Made by a program: the position numbers and the translations under genes. Below the pieces are notes generated by a model that did no database searches, was not told where the DNA came from, and saw only the letters and a list, made by a program, of their open reading frames with translations. From the NCBI RefSeq assembly GCF_028688855.1, contig NZ_JAQTXI010000016.1, positions 8,633 to 72,632 of the forward strand: a stretch of 64,000 nucleotides of DNA. The letters are read 5' to 3'. Below are positions 11,454 to 20,415 of this stretch, one piece after another. Source of the stretch: Neomegalonema sp. (GTDB lineage: Bacteria > Pseudomonadota > Alphaproteobacteria > Rhodobacterales > Rhodobacteraceae). How positions within the stretch are numbered: the stretch's first letter is position 1; each line of letters starts with the position of its first letter.

Positions 11454-12594
11454 GAGACTCTCCTTCCCTGGAGGCGGCGCCCAAAGCCCGGCGCTCTTCG
11501 GAGGCTCCCCCGAGGGTGCGTCCGATGAGCCGCGCCGTATATTCCACGATGGGCACCACGCGCGCGTAATTGAGGCGCATCGGACCGATCACGCCGATCG
11601 CTCCGATGACCCGCCTTTCCGCGTTCATATAGGGAGATATGACCAGCGCCGAAGCCGAAAGCGAGAATAATTTCGTCTCTGATCCCAAAAACACGCGGAC
11701 TCCCTGCGCATCCCGAGCCAGATCAAGAAGTTCGGCGGCGTTCTCCTGACGCTCCAGCAGGTCGAAGAGCCTGCGCGCGGCCTCCAGATCGGCGGCCGAG
11801 GCGCCGTCCTCCAGAAGATTCGAGCGCCCCCGGACGATCAGCCGCGCGCCCCTGCCCGCGCCCGCCCATTCCGCCAGCCCCGTCTCGATGAGCCGGGCGG
11901 CGGCGGCGTCGAGGGCGGCGCGGTTCTCCTCGATCCGCGAGAGCAGCAGGCCGCGCGATTCGTCCAGGGTGCCGCCGCGCAGGAAGGCGTTGAGGAAGTT
12001 GCCGGCCTCCGCCATGGCCGAGGGCGTCAGGCCGGGCGGCGGCGTGAAGAGGCGGTTCTCGACCGTCCCGTCCGCTCCGACCAGCACCAGAAGCCCGCGT
12101 TCGGGCCCGAGCCCCACCACCTCGATGTGCTTGATCGGGGCCTCGCGGGTGGGGGCGATCACCAGCCCCGCCCCGCGCGAAAGCCCCGACAGCGCCGAGC
12201 CCGCCGCGTCGAAGGCGCTGTTGAGGTCGCCCGCCGTCGGGCCGAGCGCCGCCTCGATGCGGGCCTGATCCTCCTGCGCGGGTTCGCCGAGGTCCAGAAG
12301 CGCGTCCACGAAGAGCCGCAGGCCCGCCTGAGTGGGGGCGCGCCCCGCGCTCGCATGGGGCGAGGCCAGCAGGCCCATCAGCTCCAGATCCTGCATCACG
12401 TTGCGGATGGTGGCCGGAGACAGCCGCTCGTCGAGGGCCCGCGAGAGCGTCCGCGAGCCCACGGGCTCGCCGGTGTCCAGATAGGCCTCGACCACGCGCC
12501 GGAAGATCTCCCGCGCGCGGTCGGTCATCTCGCCGAGGCTCGGCCCCGTCGGGCGCAGCCCGGAGGAGCCGGAAGGACTTCTGGAGTCGGACAT
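11443..12594 (-). CDS. hrcA: HrcA, heat-inducible transcription repressor
   Basis: A 383-residue HrcA. The N-terminal winged-helix DNA-binding domain has EAYLDTGEPVGSRTL and LSPATIRNVMQDLE, then SPHASAGRAPT; the GAF-like and dimerisation domains follow, ending in RVIGAIGVIGPMRLNYARVVPIVEY. HrcA represses groESL and related genes through CIRCE, with help from GroEL. I see no CIRCE inverted repeat upstream of this gene, so hrcA itself is probably not under that control here. It sits 46 bp after bamB and overlaps grpE. Confidence 0.95.
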   Translation of the reverse strand: MSDSRSPSGSSGLRPTGPSLGEMTDRAREIFRRVVEAYLDTGEPVGSRTLSRALDERLSPATIRNVMQDLELMGLLASPHASAGRAPTQAGLRLFVDALLDLGEPAQEDQARIEAALGPTAGDLNSAFDAAGSALSGLSRGAGLVIAPTREAPIKHIEVVGLGPERGLLVLVGADGTVENRLFTPPPGLTPSAMAEAGNFLNAFLRGGTLDESRGLLLSRIEENRAALDAAAARLIETGLAEWAGAGRGARLIVRGRSNLLEDGASAADLEAARRLFDLLERQENAAELLDLARDAQGVRVFLGSETKLFSLSASALVISPYMNAERRVIGAIGVIGPMRLNYARVVPIVEYTARLIGRTLGGASEERRALGAASREGESHGG

Positions 12595-12640
12595 GGGACG
12601 CGTCCCTTCGCCATGGCGGCTCCGACGCGGCGCAGACCGC

Positions 12641-13936
12641 TCAGCGCCAGGCCGAAACCATTCCGTCGTTGGTGAGGATATAGAGCGTTCCGCCCGCCAC
12701 GACAGGCCCCGCGTCGGCGCCGCGGCCCAGCTTGACCTCGCCGAGCGCCTCGCCGGTCTGCGGATCCAGCGCGAAGAGCCGCCCGCTCGCCGAGGCGACC
12801 CTCAGGCGTCCGCCCGCCAGCACCGGGCCGGTCCAGCCGCCCGGGCCGAGGTCGATCTCCCAGAGCGTCGCGCCCGTGGCCCGGTCCAGAGCCCGCACGC
12901 GGCCGTCGACGCTGGTGACGTAGAGCGCGCTCCCCGCAGGCCAGGCCGGACGCTCCACCGCGAAGTCGCGCCGCCAGAGGGCCTCGCCCGTGCGGAGATT
13001 CGCCGCCACAAGGCCGCCCGCCCGCGAACCGGCGTAGACGATCTCGTCCACCACGACGGGATCCCCCGCCACCTGAGGCAGCGCCACCCCCACGCCCGCG
13101 CCGCGCGTCGCGCCCGAGGAGAGGGTCGAGACCTCCCAGCCCGGACGCCCGTCCGCCGCCATGAAGGCCGAGAGCAGGCCGGAGCTGAAGGGCGCCAGAG
13201 CCACCGGACCCGCCACCGCAGGAGAACCGCCTCCCAGAACGCTCGCGCCGCCCGAAGCGCCCTGACGACGCCAGACCACCGCGCCGTCCGCGGCGTTCAG
13301 CGCCAGGAATTCGTCGGCGCGGGTCAGCACGTAGACGCGTCCGCCCGAAACCGCCGGCGCCGAACGCACCGGCGCCCCCGTCGAGACGCGCCAGATCAGC
13401 CCGCCCGCCGCGTCGAGCGCCAGAACCTCGCCGTAGCCGGTGGCGGCGTAGATCCGGCCGCCCTCCGCCGCCAGACCGCCGCCCAGACCGCCCGAACCCC
13501 GGTCGCCCTCGCGGCGCAGCCCGACGCTCCAGAGCTCCGCGCCGGAGCCCGCGTCGAGGGCGGTCAGATTGAGGTCGGAATCAAGGGCGTAGAGCTTGCC
13601 CTCCGCGACCACCGGCGGCGCCGCCAGCCTGCCGCCCGAACCGATGGAGCGCCGCCAGGCGGGCGCCGGATCGGCGGCCAGAGCCAGATGTCCGCCCGCG
13701 CGGGCCGATCCGCCGTTGAACTGGCCCCAGTCGGCGTTGGCGGCCGCAGCCGGAGGCGCAGGCGCCCGCCCCACGATCGAGGGCGGCGCCGCCGGAGTCC
13801 GGATGGAGATGCGTTGACCCTCGAGAAGCGTCTCCTTGCTTCCGCCGAACCATCCGCCGCCGCCGCCGGAACACCCAGCGAGCAGGGCCGCCAGGGCGGC
13901 GGCCTGAAGCGTGACGCGCAAAGCGGAGGCGCTCAT
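12641..13936 (-). CDS. bamB: BamB-like beta-propeller lipoprotein
   Basis: A 431-residue PQQ-type beta-propeller lipoprotein, probably BamB of the outer-membrane beta-barrel assembly machine. A signal peptide ends in the lipobox LLAGC, so the mature protein is lipidated at Cys22. After a Pro/Ala linker, repeated blades carry motifs such as GKLYALDSDLNLTALDAGSG, GRVYVLTRADEFLALNA and GRVRALDRATGATLWEIDL. Rhodobacterales BamB is usually next to der; here hrcA follows instead. The upstream neighbour encodes a YfgM-like protein, a partner often found beside bamB in other proteobacteria. Confidence 0.87.
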   Translation of the reverse strand: MSASALRVTLQAAALAALLAGCSGGGGGWFGGSKETLLEGQRISIRTPAAPPSIVGRAPAPPAAAANADWGQFNGGSARAGGHLALAADPAPAWRRSIGSGGRLAAPPVVAEGKLYALDSDLNLTALDAGSGAELWSVGLRREGDRGSGGLGGGLAAEGGRIYAATGYGEVLALDAAGGLIWRVSTGAPVRSAPAVSGGRVYVLTRADEFLALNAADGAVVWRRQGASGGASVLGGGSPAVAGPVALAPFSSGLLSAFMAADGRPGWEVSTLSSGATRGAGVGVALPQVAGDPVVVDEIVYAGSRAGGLVAANLRTGEALWRRDFAVERPAWPAGSALYVTSVDGRVRALDRATGATLWEIDLGPGGWTGPVLAGGRLRVASASGRLFALDPQTGEALGEVKLGRGADAGPVVAGGTLYILTNDGMVSAWR

Positions 13937-14178
13937 GGGCCTACTCCTCGAAAATCAGGGGAGCCTCAGGGCTCCGGAGCTCGCGAAACCGCGCCTCGGG
14001 CCCCGAGGGCGCGCGCGCGTTCCGTCACCTTACTCCGAAAACCATCCGGAAGGCGAGACTCGCGCGACGGAGGCCAGGAGCCTTTTCATCAGGGATGCGC
14101 GGCGCGCCCTCCCCCTTCGCCCGGACAGGATTCCGGGCCGGAGAGGCGCGGGCCGCAGGAGGCCTTCGCAGGAGGCCC

Positions 14179-14835
14179 TCAGGGCGCCTCGACCACGCCG
14201 AGCGCGCGGCGCATGGCCTCCACCCGCGCGGACATGCCGCCGGGCAGGTTCTCCGCCGAGGCCAGAGCCTCCAGGGTCGCGGAGGCGCCGGAGAAGTCTT
14301 CGGCGCGCATCTGGACCATGGCCTTGAGCTCGCCGGCGAAATGACGCCAGGGATTCGTCTGGGCGGTCAGGGGCTCCAGCGCGGCGAGCAGCTCCGCCGG
14401 GGGCTTCGTGTCGGCTTCGGCCATCAGCGCGCGCAGACGCGCCAGCTCGCGCCAGCCCTCGGGCAGCTGCGCGGATTGCGCGGCGGCGGAGAAGCTCGCG
14501 GCGGCGCCCGCCGGATCCTTCTCCTCCAGCAGGATCCCGCCCGCCCGCATCAGCACGATGGGCGCGGCTCCGCCGCCCTGACGGCTCAGGGCCTCCAGAG
14601 CCGCGACGCGCTCGGGACCCGGCGGCAGGGCCACGGCGGCGGCGTAGGAATCGCCGCGCGCCTCGGCGGCGAGGCGGTCGCGGTGCTTGCTCCATTCGGT
14701 CCAGGCGAACCAGAGCACGAAGAGCGTCAGGGCCAGGATCAGCCAGGGCCCGAACCGGCGCCAGACCCGATACATGCGGTCGCGCCGGAGCTCTTCGCTC
14801 ACCTCATGGATGAAACTATCGCCGTCCGTGGCCAT
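14179..14835 (-). CDS. YfgM-like inner-membrane protein with TPR-like domain
   Basis: A 218-residue protein with an N-terminal cytoplasmic stretch (FIHEVSEELRRDRMYRVWRR), one membrane helix (about residues 29-46) and a periplasmic helical, TPR-like region. This is the layout of YfgM, an ancillary subunit of the SecYEG translocon that hands proteins to periplasmic chaperones. It lies 16 bp after the DUF2842 gene and 242 bp before bamB; yfgM and bamB are also neighbours in E. coli. That gap (13937-14178) contains nothing I can name. Confidence 0.78.
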   Translation of the reverse strand: MATDGDSFIHEVSEELRRDRMYRVWRRFGPWLILALTLFVLWFAWTEWSKHRDRLAAEARGDSYAAAVALPPGPERVAALEALSRQGGGAAPIVLMRAGGILLEEKDPAGAAASFSAAAQSAQLPEGWRELARLRALMAEADTKPPAELLAALEPLTAQTNPWRHFAGELKAMVQMRAEDFSGASATLEALASAENLPGGMSARVEAMRRALGVVEAP

Positions 14836-14851
14836 TGCGCCCTATCCTGCT

Positions 14852-15061
14852 TCAGAGATCCGGCGCGCCTCGCCCCATCCACTTGAAGAGGGGCTTGAGC
14901 GGCAGGATCCAGACGAGTCCGAGACAGACGTAAAGCGCCAGCTCCGCCCAGAGGGACGGACGATCCCATGCGCCGACCACAAGGGCCGCGATCAGGGAGT
15001 AAGCCGCGATATAGACCATCATCAGGATGGATCCGGCGAAGATGCGCCAACGTCTCGTCAT
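14852..15061 (-). CDS. DUF2842 small membrane protein
   Basis: A 69-residue protein with two membrane helices (about residues 8-27 and 39-56) and the end motif PLKPLFKWMGRG. It matches the alphaproteobacterial DUF2842 family, whose function is unknown. It is placed 25 bp after tilS and 16 bp before the YfgM-like gene, so it is very likely part of the same operon. The basic N-terminus (MTRRWR) suggests that both ends face the cytoplasm. Confidence 0.85.
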   Translation of the reverse strand: MTRRWRIFAGSILMMVYIAAYSLIAALVVGAWDRPSLWAELALYVCLGLVWILPLKPLFKWMGRGAPDL

Positions 15062-15086
15062 GAGCGCCGCATATCAGGCGCGGCGT

Positions 15087-16418
15087 TCATCGTCCAGCGT
15101 CTCGGCGACCCCGGAGGCGGGCCCTGGCCTCATGCGTTCCCCATCCGGCGGCGGGGACGGCCCAGAGCGCCCCCTCCAGACGCAGCGCCGGAGAGGCCCG
15201 ACGCGCCTCGGGCCGGGCGAGTCGCCAGAGCTCCGGCGGGCTCCAGCCCTTGCGGGCGGCAGCCTTCAGCGACGCCTCGCCCTGAGCGCCGAGCGCGGCC
15301 AGTTCGAGCCCCTGCGGCGCCTCGGGCGCGAGATCCACCCGCCAGCGCCCCGCCCAGAGGCGGCTTTCTCCCGGCGCGAGGAGCGCGGGCGGCGGAGTCC
15401 CGGCGGGTTCGGGCAAGAGGCGGAGCCCGCCCTCGGGCAGAGGCCGCAGCAGCGCCCCGCCCAGAGAGATCCCGCCCCCGAGCCCTCCTGAAAGCCAGAG
15501 GTCGAACGCCCTTTCGAGAGAAGCGAAGCGCGGCGGATGCTCGGCGCCGCCCGCCCGGCGCAGGCTCTCCGCGAAGAACCGCAAGGCCACCTCGCGCGGC
15601 GCCCCCGCCAGAGCCGCGCGGCTCAGGCGCAATTCGCCGAGGGGCCCCTCGGTCAGGGCCTCCGCCGAGAGGGCCGCCTCCGCCGCCTCCAGAGCCTCGC
15701 GGGCGCGGGCGAGATGGGCCACGGTCTCCAGAAGCCGGGCCCGGCTGAGGCCGAAGCCCTCCAGAAGCGCCGCCGCCTGACGCAGACGCGGCCGCAGACG
15801 CCGCAGATCGCTGTTGGAGGGATCGTCGATCCAGGGCGCGCCCCGCGCCCTCAGCCAGGCGCGCAGCTCCTCGCGCCCGACCTCCAGCAGAGGCCGCAGC
15901 AGCGGAACCCCCTCCCGCAGGCTCCGCGGACGCATCGCCGCCAGGCCCTGAACTCCGGAGCCGCGCGCGAGATTCATCAGGAAGGTCTCGGCCTGATCCT
16001 CGGCGGTGTGGGCGAGCACCAGAGCCGCCCCCCGCGCTCCGGCGGCGGCGCGCAGAAGATCATGACGCGCGGCGCGGGCGCGGGCGGAGAGATCGCCCCG
16101 AGGCTTGTCTCCGGTCCAGATCAGGGTTTCATGCGGAAGATCGAGTCCGGCGGCCCAGAGCGCCACCTGCGCGGCCTCGGCGGCGCTTTCGGGACGCAGG
16201 CCGTGGTCCACCGTGGCGACCAGCGCCACCCGACGACGGATCTGCGGAGAAGCCGCCGCCAGACGCAGCAGCGCCGCGCTGTCGGAGCCTCCGGAGACCG
16301 CCAGAACCAGCGGACGCGGCCCCGGCTCCAGCGATTCGAGCCGAAGGCGCAGGCGCTCCGCGAGCGGATCCCCTGCGCCCTCCCCTTCCTCCTGCGGCCC
16401 CTCGGGCCTCAGGAGCAC
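15087..16418 (-). CDS. tilS: tRNA(Ile)-lysidine synthetase TilS
   Basis: A 443-residue TilS, which adds lysine to C34 of tRNA-Ile(CAU) so that it reads AUA codons. The N-type ATP pyrophosphatase loop SGGSDS is near residue 45, followed by VDHGLRPES and LAHTAEDQAETFLMNLARGSG; the region PRSLREGVPLLRPLL also fits. The start is a GTG at 16418, overlapping the end of cpoB by 10 bp; no other start is available before the SGGSDS loop. The order cpoB-tilS is common in alphaproteobacteria. Confidence 0.94.
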   Translation of the reverse strand: MLLRPEGPQEEGEGAGDPLAERLRLRLESLEPGPRPLVLAVSGGSDSAALLRLAAASPQIRRRVALVATVDHGLRPESAAEAAQVALWAAGLDLPHETLIWTGDKPRGDLSARARAARHDLLRAAAGARGAALVLAHTAEDQAETFLMNLARGSGVQGLAAMRPRSLREGVPLLRPLLEVGREELRAWLRARGAPWIDDPSNSDLRRLRPRLRQAAALLEGFGLSRARLLETVAHLARAREALEAAEAALSAEALTEGPLGELRLSRAALAGAPREVALRFFAESLRRAGGAEHPPRFASLERAFDLWLSGGLGGGISLGGALLRPLPEGGLRLLPEPAGTPPPALLAPGESRLWAGRWRVDLAPEAPQGLELAALGAQGEASLKAAARKGWSPPELWRLARPEARRASPALRLEGALWAVPAAGWGTHEARARLRGRRDAGR

Positions 16419-17518
16419 TGATTGCGTTGCGTCTCGATCCGGGCGCGGCCGAGCACGTCCGGCGCGGCGCCGGGATAGCGCGCCGAGACCTGGGCGAAGG
16501 CCGCGCAGGCTTCGGCGTGCTTGCCGGTGGCCGCGAGGGTCATGCCCAGCCGGAGCAGGCTCTCGGGGCCCTTGGGGCCTTCGGGCCAGCGGCGGAAGGA
16601 GTCGAGGAAGGCGCGGGCCGCGAGGTCGTACTCGGCCTTGCGGAAATGGATGTCGCCGATCCAGTATTGCGCCGAGCCCGCCACCGGGTCGTTGGGCGCG
16701 GCCCCGACGATGCGGCCGAAGAGGTCGAGCGCCTGATCCGCGCCGCCCGTCTCCAGAAGGCGCAGGGCGGCGTCGTAATCGCTCTGCGGCGAGGCGCCCG
16801 CCGGAACGGCGGCGGCCCGCAGCGGCGCAGGCTGGAGGCTCGGGCGCGGCGCAGAAACGCCGATGTCCATGTCCCCGAGATCGGGCGCGGCGTCGACGAC
16901 CATGGTCGGCACGCGCAGGCTCGGCGGGGCGGCGGCGGGCATCCGCAGGCCCGGCGCCGAGACCTCGATCCCTTCGAGGCCCATGATCGGCATGGAAGGC
17001 GGCTCGTCGCGCAGGACCGGCGCGCCCAGCCCCACAGGGGCCATCGCAAGGCCGACCTGCGGCGGCGCGGGCGGACGCGTCTCCACGACGAAGCCCGAGG
17101 CGCCGGGCGGATCTATGCGCACGGGATCGGGCTGGATCATCGGGCCGGAGAGCGTCGCGCCGGAAAGCCCCGGACGAGGCGCGCCGGAACGCGCCTCCAG
17201 ATCCCTGAGTCGGCGGTCCACGTCGGCCTGGAAGCGGCGCTGGTCGGCGCGCAGGGCTTCGAGATCGCGGGCGAGGCGGGTCACGGCGTTGTCCAGCTCC
17301 GGCCGCGAGATCTCGCCGCCGAGACGGCGCAGCTCCCGGTCCATGGCCTCCAGCCTCAGGTTGAGGTCGGCGGCGGCCGGGATCGGATTGGCGACGGGCG
17401 GAGCGCCCGTCCAGACCTGCTGGGCCCGAGACGCCGACGGAGAGAACAGGGCGGCGGACAAGACGCCGATCATGAGGATGAGGCCGGGGCGGCGCCGGGA
17501 CGCAAGGCCGGGGATCAT
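16409..17518 (-). CDS. cpoB: CpoB (YbgF), Tol-Pal system and cell-division coordinator
   Basis: A 369-residue secreted periplasmic protein with a signal peptide ending near ASRAQQ. A coiled-coil region (about residues 48-105, with LEALRADQRRFQADVDRRL) precedes a long Pro-rich linker and a C-terminal TPR domain (YDAALRLLETGGADQALDLF, YWIGDIHFRKAEYDLAARAFL, RYPGA). CpoB links Tol-Pal outer-membrane constriction with peptidoglycan synthesis by PBP1b. The 120-residue linker makes it longer than the E. coli protein (263). The gene follows pal after 217 bp with a strong hairpin between. Confidence 0.92.
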   Translation of the reverse strand: MIPGLASRRRPGLILMIGVLSAALFSPSASRAQQVWTGAPPVANPIPAAADLNLRLEAMDRELRRLGGEISRPELDNAVTRLARDLEALRADQRRFQADVDRRLRDLEARSGAPRPGLSGATLSGPMIQPDPVRIDPPGASGFVVETRPPAPPQVGLAMAPVGLGAPVLRDEPPSMPIMGLEGIEVSAPGLRMPAAAPPSLRVPTMVVDAAPDLGDMDIGVSAPRPSLQPAPLRAAAVPAGASPQSDYDAALRLLETGGADQALDLFGRIVGAAPNDPVAGSAQYWIGDIHFRKAEYDLAARAFLDSFRRWPEGPKGPESLLRLGMTLAATGKHAEACAAFAQVSARYPGAAPDVLGRARIETQRNQCS

Positions 17519-17565
17519 CGTGTCAGTCTCCAGTACGCAAGCTTCGTCACGCCGAGGGCGAAGCG

Positions 17566-17597
17566 TCGGGGCCTCCTCCCTGGAGGGAGGGCCCCGA
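17566..17597. terminator. strong hairpin between pal and cpoB
   Basis: Arms TCGGGGCC/GGCCCCGA and an inner CCTCCCT/AGGGAGG stem give a long nearly perfect hairpin. It lies about 50-80 bases upstream of the cpoB start. It could end part of the pal transcript or shape the cpoB leader; there is no T-tract. Confidence 0.5.
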
Positions 17598-17735
17598 GCC
17601 GGCTCCGCTGCGCGCGACGCCCGTTCTATCCCGTCAGCCTCTTAGGAATCATTGTGCTGAATGGGGCGAAAGCATGTCGCGCGTCTGCGGAGAGCGAAAA
17701 CGCGCGGGCTGTCGCCCCAGAGCCACAGATTCGGC

Positions 17736-18644
17736 TCAGAAGCCGGCCGACCGCACCACCGTGACGGCGCGGCGATTCTGACCCCAGCAGGATTCGCTGC
17801 TGCAATCCTGGACGGGGCGCTCCTTGCCGTAGGAGATGGTCTCGACGCGGCTGGAGGCCACGCCCAGAGAGGTCAGATAGGCGCGGGCCGAATTGGCGCG
17901 CCGCGCGCCCAGGGCGAGGTTGTATTCGCGGGTGCCGCGCTCGTCGCAATGGCCCTCGACCACGATGGAGGCGTTCGGATGGAGGTTCAGCCAGGCCGCC
18001 TGACGCTGGAGGATCTCGCGGGCCGGGCCGTCGAGGTCGGAGCTGTCGTAGCCGAAGAGCACGCGGTCGCCGACGTTCACGGCGAAATACTGCGCCGAGC
18101 CGTCGTCGCCGGGGAAGCTGTAGCCGCCCGCCGAGCTTCCGCCCGCGCCGAGGCCGCCCGCTCCGCCCGCCAGGGAGCCGTCGGGATTGTAGAGCCCGCC
18201 GCCCGCGCCGCCGCCGAAGCCGCCCGAACCGCCCGCCAGGGAGCCGTCGGGATTGTAGATCGCGCCGCCGCCGAGCCCGCCGCCCAGACCGCCCGCGCCG
18301 CCGCCGACCACGCTCGGGCCGAGGAGGTTCGGGCTGGAGGAGCCGCCGCCCAGATCATAGACGCGTCCGTCGGGGCCGACGACGCTCTGTCCGCCGAGGC
18401 CGCCGCCGCCGACGATCTGGCCGTCAGGCCCGATCACGAGGCCGCCGGGCGCCGCGCCGTCGATCAGGCCGGAGCCGGAGCCGCCGAGGCCCGAAGAATC
18501 GCCGGGGAAGCCGCCGGGTCCGAAGGCGCCCAGCTCGGTGGCGCTCGTGGAGGTTCCGGTCTGCGGCCTTTTCGTCGCGCAGCCGGCGGTCAGGGCCAGA
18601 ACGGCGCAGGACAGGATAACGCTGCGGGAGAAAAAGCCGCGCAT
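17736..18644 (-). CDS. pal: Peptidoglycan-associated lipoprotein Pal with long Gly-rich insert
   Basis: A 302-residue outer-membrane lipoprotein of the Tol-Pal system. The signal peptide ends in lipobox LTAGC (Cys22). The C-terminal OmpA-like domain (about the last 120 residues) has VLFGYDSSDL, the peptidoglycan-binding VEGHCDERGTREYNLALGARRA and ERPVQDCSSESCWGQNRRA. Typical Pal has about 170 residues; the extra length is a Gly/Ser-rich region (about residues 40-165) with two YNPDGSLAGG repeats. I chose the ATG at 18644, which has an ideal GGAG site; the frame extends further upstream without one. tolB, the usual upstream neighbour, is absent and trmFO takes its place. Confidence 0.92.
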   Translation of the reverse strand: MRGFFSRSVILSCAVLALTAGCATKRPQTGTSTSATELGAFGPGGFPGDSSGLGGSGSGLIDGAAPGGLVIGPDGQIVGGGGLGGQSVVGPDGRVYDLGGGSSSPNLLGPSVVGGGAGGLGGGLGGGAIYNPDGSLAGGSGGFGGGAGGGLYNPDGSLAGGAGGLGAGGSSAGGYSFPGDDGSAQYFAVNVGDRVLFGYDSSDLDGPAREILQRQAAWLNLHPNASIVVEGHCDERGTREYNLALGARRANSARAYLTSLGVASSRVETISYGKERPVQDCSSESCWGQNRRAVTVVRSAGF

Positions 18645-18795
18645 GAATCGCTCCTCAGAGGGACGTGGTTTCCTGAAACAGGTTACCGGAAACTTAGCCG
18701 TCGCCCGCACGGGCATCAACCCCTTCACGTGCGGGGTCTCGCGCTTCTGATCCTCGAAGGCGTCTTCCGGGCAACGGTTTCAGAGGATTCCGCCC

Positions 18796-20166
18796 TCAGA
18801 GGGCCTCCACGCGGGACGGCTCCCCCAGACCCGCCGCCAGACGCCAGGACTCGAAGGCCGCCTTGGCCCGGTCCGTGTAGACCTTCGCGCGCTCGCGCTT
18901 GCCGCGCGGAGCCGCTTCCAAGGGAGGAAACAGGCCGAAATTCACGTTCATCGGCTGAAAGAGCTCGGCGGAGGCCCCTCCGCAGATATGGTGCAGCAAG
19001 GCGCCGTGGGCGGTCTCGACCGGCGGCGGCGCGAGGGGCCGCCCCAGACGCCCCGCCGCCGCGAAGGCGCCCGCCAGAAGCCCCATGGCCGCCGATTCCA
19101 CATAGCCCTCGACGCCGGTGATCTGTCCGGCGAATCGGAGGCTCGGGCGGGCCTTCAGACGCATCTCCGCGTCGAGCAGCTTCGGCGAGTTGAGGAAGGT
19201 GTTGCGATGCACCCCCCCGAGCCGCGCGAATTCGGCCTGCTCCAGCCCGGGGATCAGCCGGAAGACCTCCAGCTGGGCTCCATGGCGCATCTTGGTCTGG
19301 AAGCCGACAAGATTATAAAGCGTGCCCAGCGCGTTTTCGCGGCGCAGCTGGAGCACCGCCCAGGGCTTCACCTGCGGATCATGAGGATTCGTCAGCCCCA
19401 CCGGCTTCATGGGGCCATGACGCAGGGTCTCGGGGCCGCGTTCGGCCATGGTCTCGATGGGGAGGCAGCCCTCGAAATAGGGCGTGTCCTTCTCCCATTC
19501 GTGGAATTCGGTCTTGGGCGCGGCGATCAGCGCGGCGATGAAGGCGTCGTATTGCGCGCGGTTCATCGGACAGTTCAGATAGGCCTTCCGTTCGTCTTCG
19601 GTGTCGCCCTTGTCATATCGGGACTGAAACCAGGCCCGGGACAGGTCGACCGTATCGAAATGAACGATGGGCGCGATGGCGTCGAAGAAGGCGAGATTCG
19701 CCTCGCCCGTCAGCGCGCCCAGAGCCCCCGCGAGGCCGGGCGCCGTCAGGGGTCCGGTGGCGACGATCACGCTGTCCCAGTCCTCGGGCGGCAGGCCCTT
19801 GAGCTCGCCGCGCTCCACCGTGACCAGAGGATGAGAGGTCAGGGCTTCGGTCACGGCCCGGGAAAAGGCCGTGCGGTCAAGGGCCAGGGCTCCGCCTGCG
19901 GGCAGGGCGTGGGCGTCGGCCATGCGCAGGATCAGAGAGCCCGCCCGACGCATCTCCTCATGGAGCAGGCCCACGGCGTTGTGCTCGTGATCGTCGGAGC
20001 GGAAGGAGTTGGAGCAGACCAGCTCGGCGAAACCGTCCGTTTCGTGGGCGGCCGTGCCCGTTTCGGGACGCATCTCATGGATCGTCACGGGAACGCCCGC
20101 TTCGGCGAGAGTCCAGGCGGCCTCCGATCCGGCCATGCCGGCCCCGATCACGCGAACAGGCTTCAT
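18796..20166 (-). CDS. trmFO: TrmFO, folate-dependent tRNA (uracil-54) methyltransferase
   Basis: A 456-residue flavoprotein that methylates U54 of tRNA using methylenetetrahydrofolate and FADH2. The N-terminal FAD-binding loop reads [13 protein letters not shown]. Family motifs include [45 protein letters not shown] and [13 protein letters not shown]. The length is normal. A GGAGG ribosome binding site precedes the ATG. It is divergent from the first poly-Ser surface-protein gene across 249 bp in which I see no other feature. Confidence 0.96.
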   Translation of the reverse strand: MKPVRVIGAGMAGSEAAWTLAEAGVPVTIHEMRPETGTAAHETDGFAELVCSNSFRSDDHEHNAVGLLHEEMRRAGSLILRMADAHALPAGGALALDRTAFSRAVTEALTSHPLVTVERGELKGLPPEDWDSVIVATGPLTAPGLAGALGALTGEANLAFFDAIAPIVHFDTVDLSRAWFQSRYDKGDTEDERKAYLNCPMNRAQYDAFIAALIAAPKTEFHEWEKDTPYFEGCLPIETMAERGPETLRHGPMKPVGLTNPHDPQVKPWAVLQLRRENALGTLYNLVGFQTKMRHGAQLEVFRLIPGLEQAEFARLGGVHRNTFLNSPKLLDAEMRLKARPSLRFAGQITGVEGYVESAAMGLLAGAFAAAGRLGRPLAPPPVETAHGALLHHICGGASAELFQPMNVNFGLFPPLEAAPRGKRERAKVYTDRAKAAFESWRLAAGLGEPSRVEAL

Positions 20167-20415
20167 CGTCTTGATCCTCCTTGGTCGTCCAAGGGGTTAG
20201 ACCGCGCTCGGCGGGCGGTCAAGGGGAGGCGCGCGGCCTTCCCGACATTCCCGCGAGGCCGCGCCGGGCCTCCGGAGCGCGGGTTGGCGCCGAACCTGCT
20301 TTCCTTTCCGCCCAGAAGGCGAGGACGGCGGGCGCGACTGGCGCGCTTATTGCTCCAGACCCCGCCAGACAAGATCGCGGCGCCGCAGTCGGCGCAAGTT
20401 GCGGGAGATGACAAG

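Noticed and set aside
12595..12640. CIRCE operator before hrcA
   Set aside because: No TTAGCACTC-type inverted repeat is present in the gap or in the nearby end of bamB.
18988..20415. Upstream extension of the first poly-Ser gene over trmFO
   Set aside because: The frame is open but lies wholly on the antisense strand of trmFO. The signal peptide and shared leader place the start at 20416.
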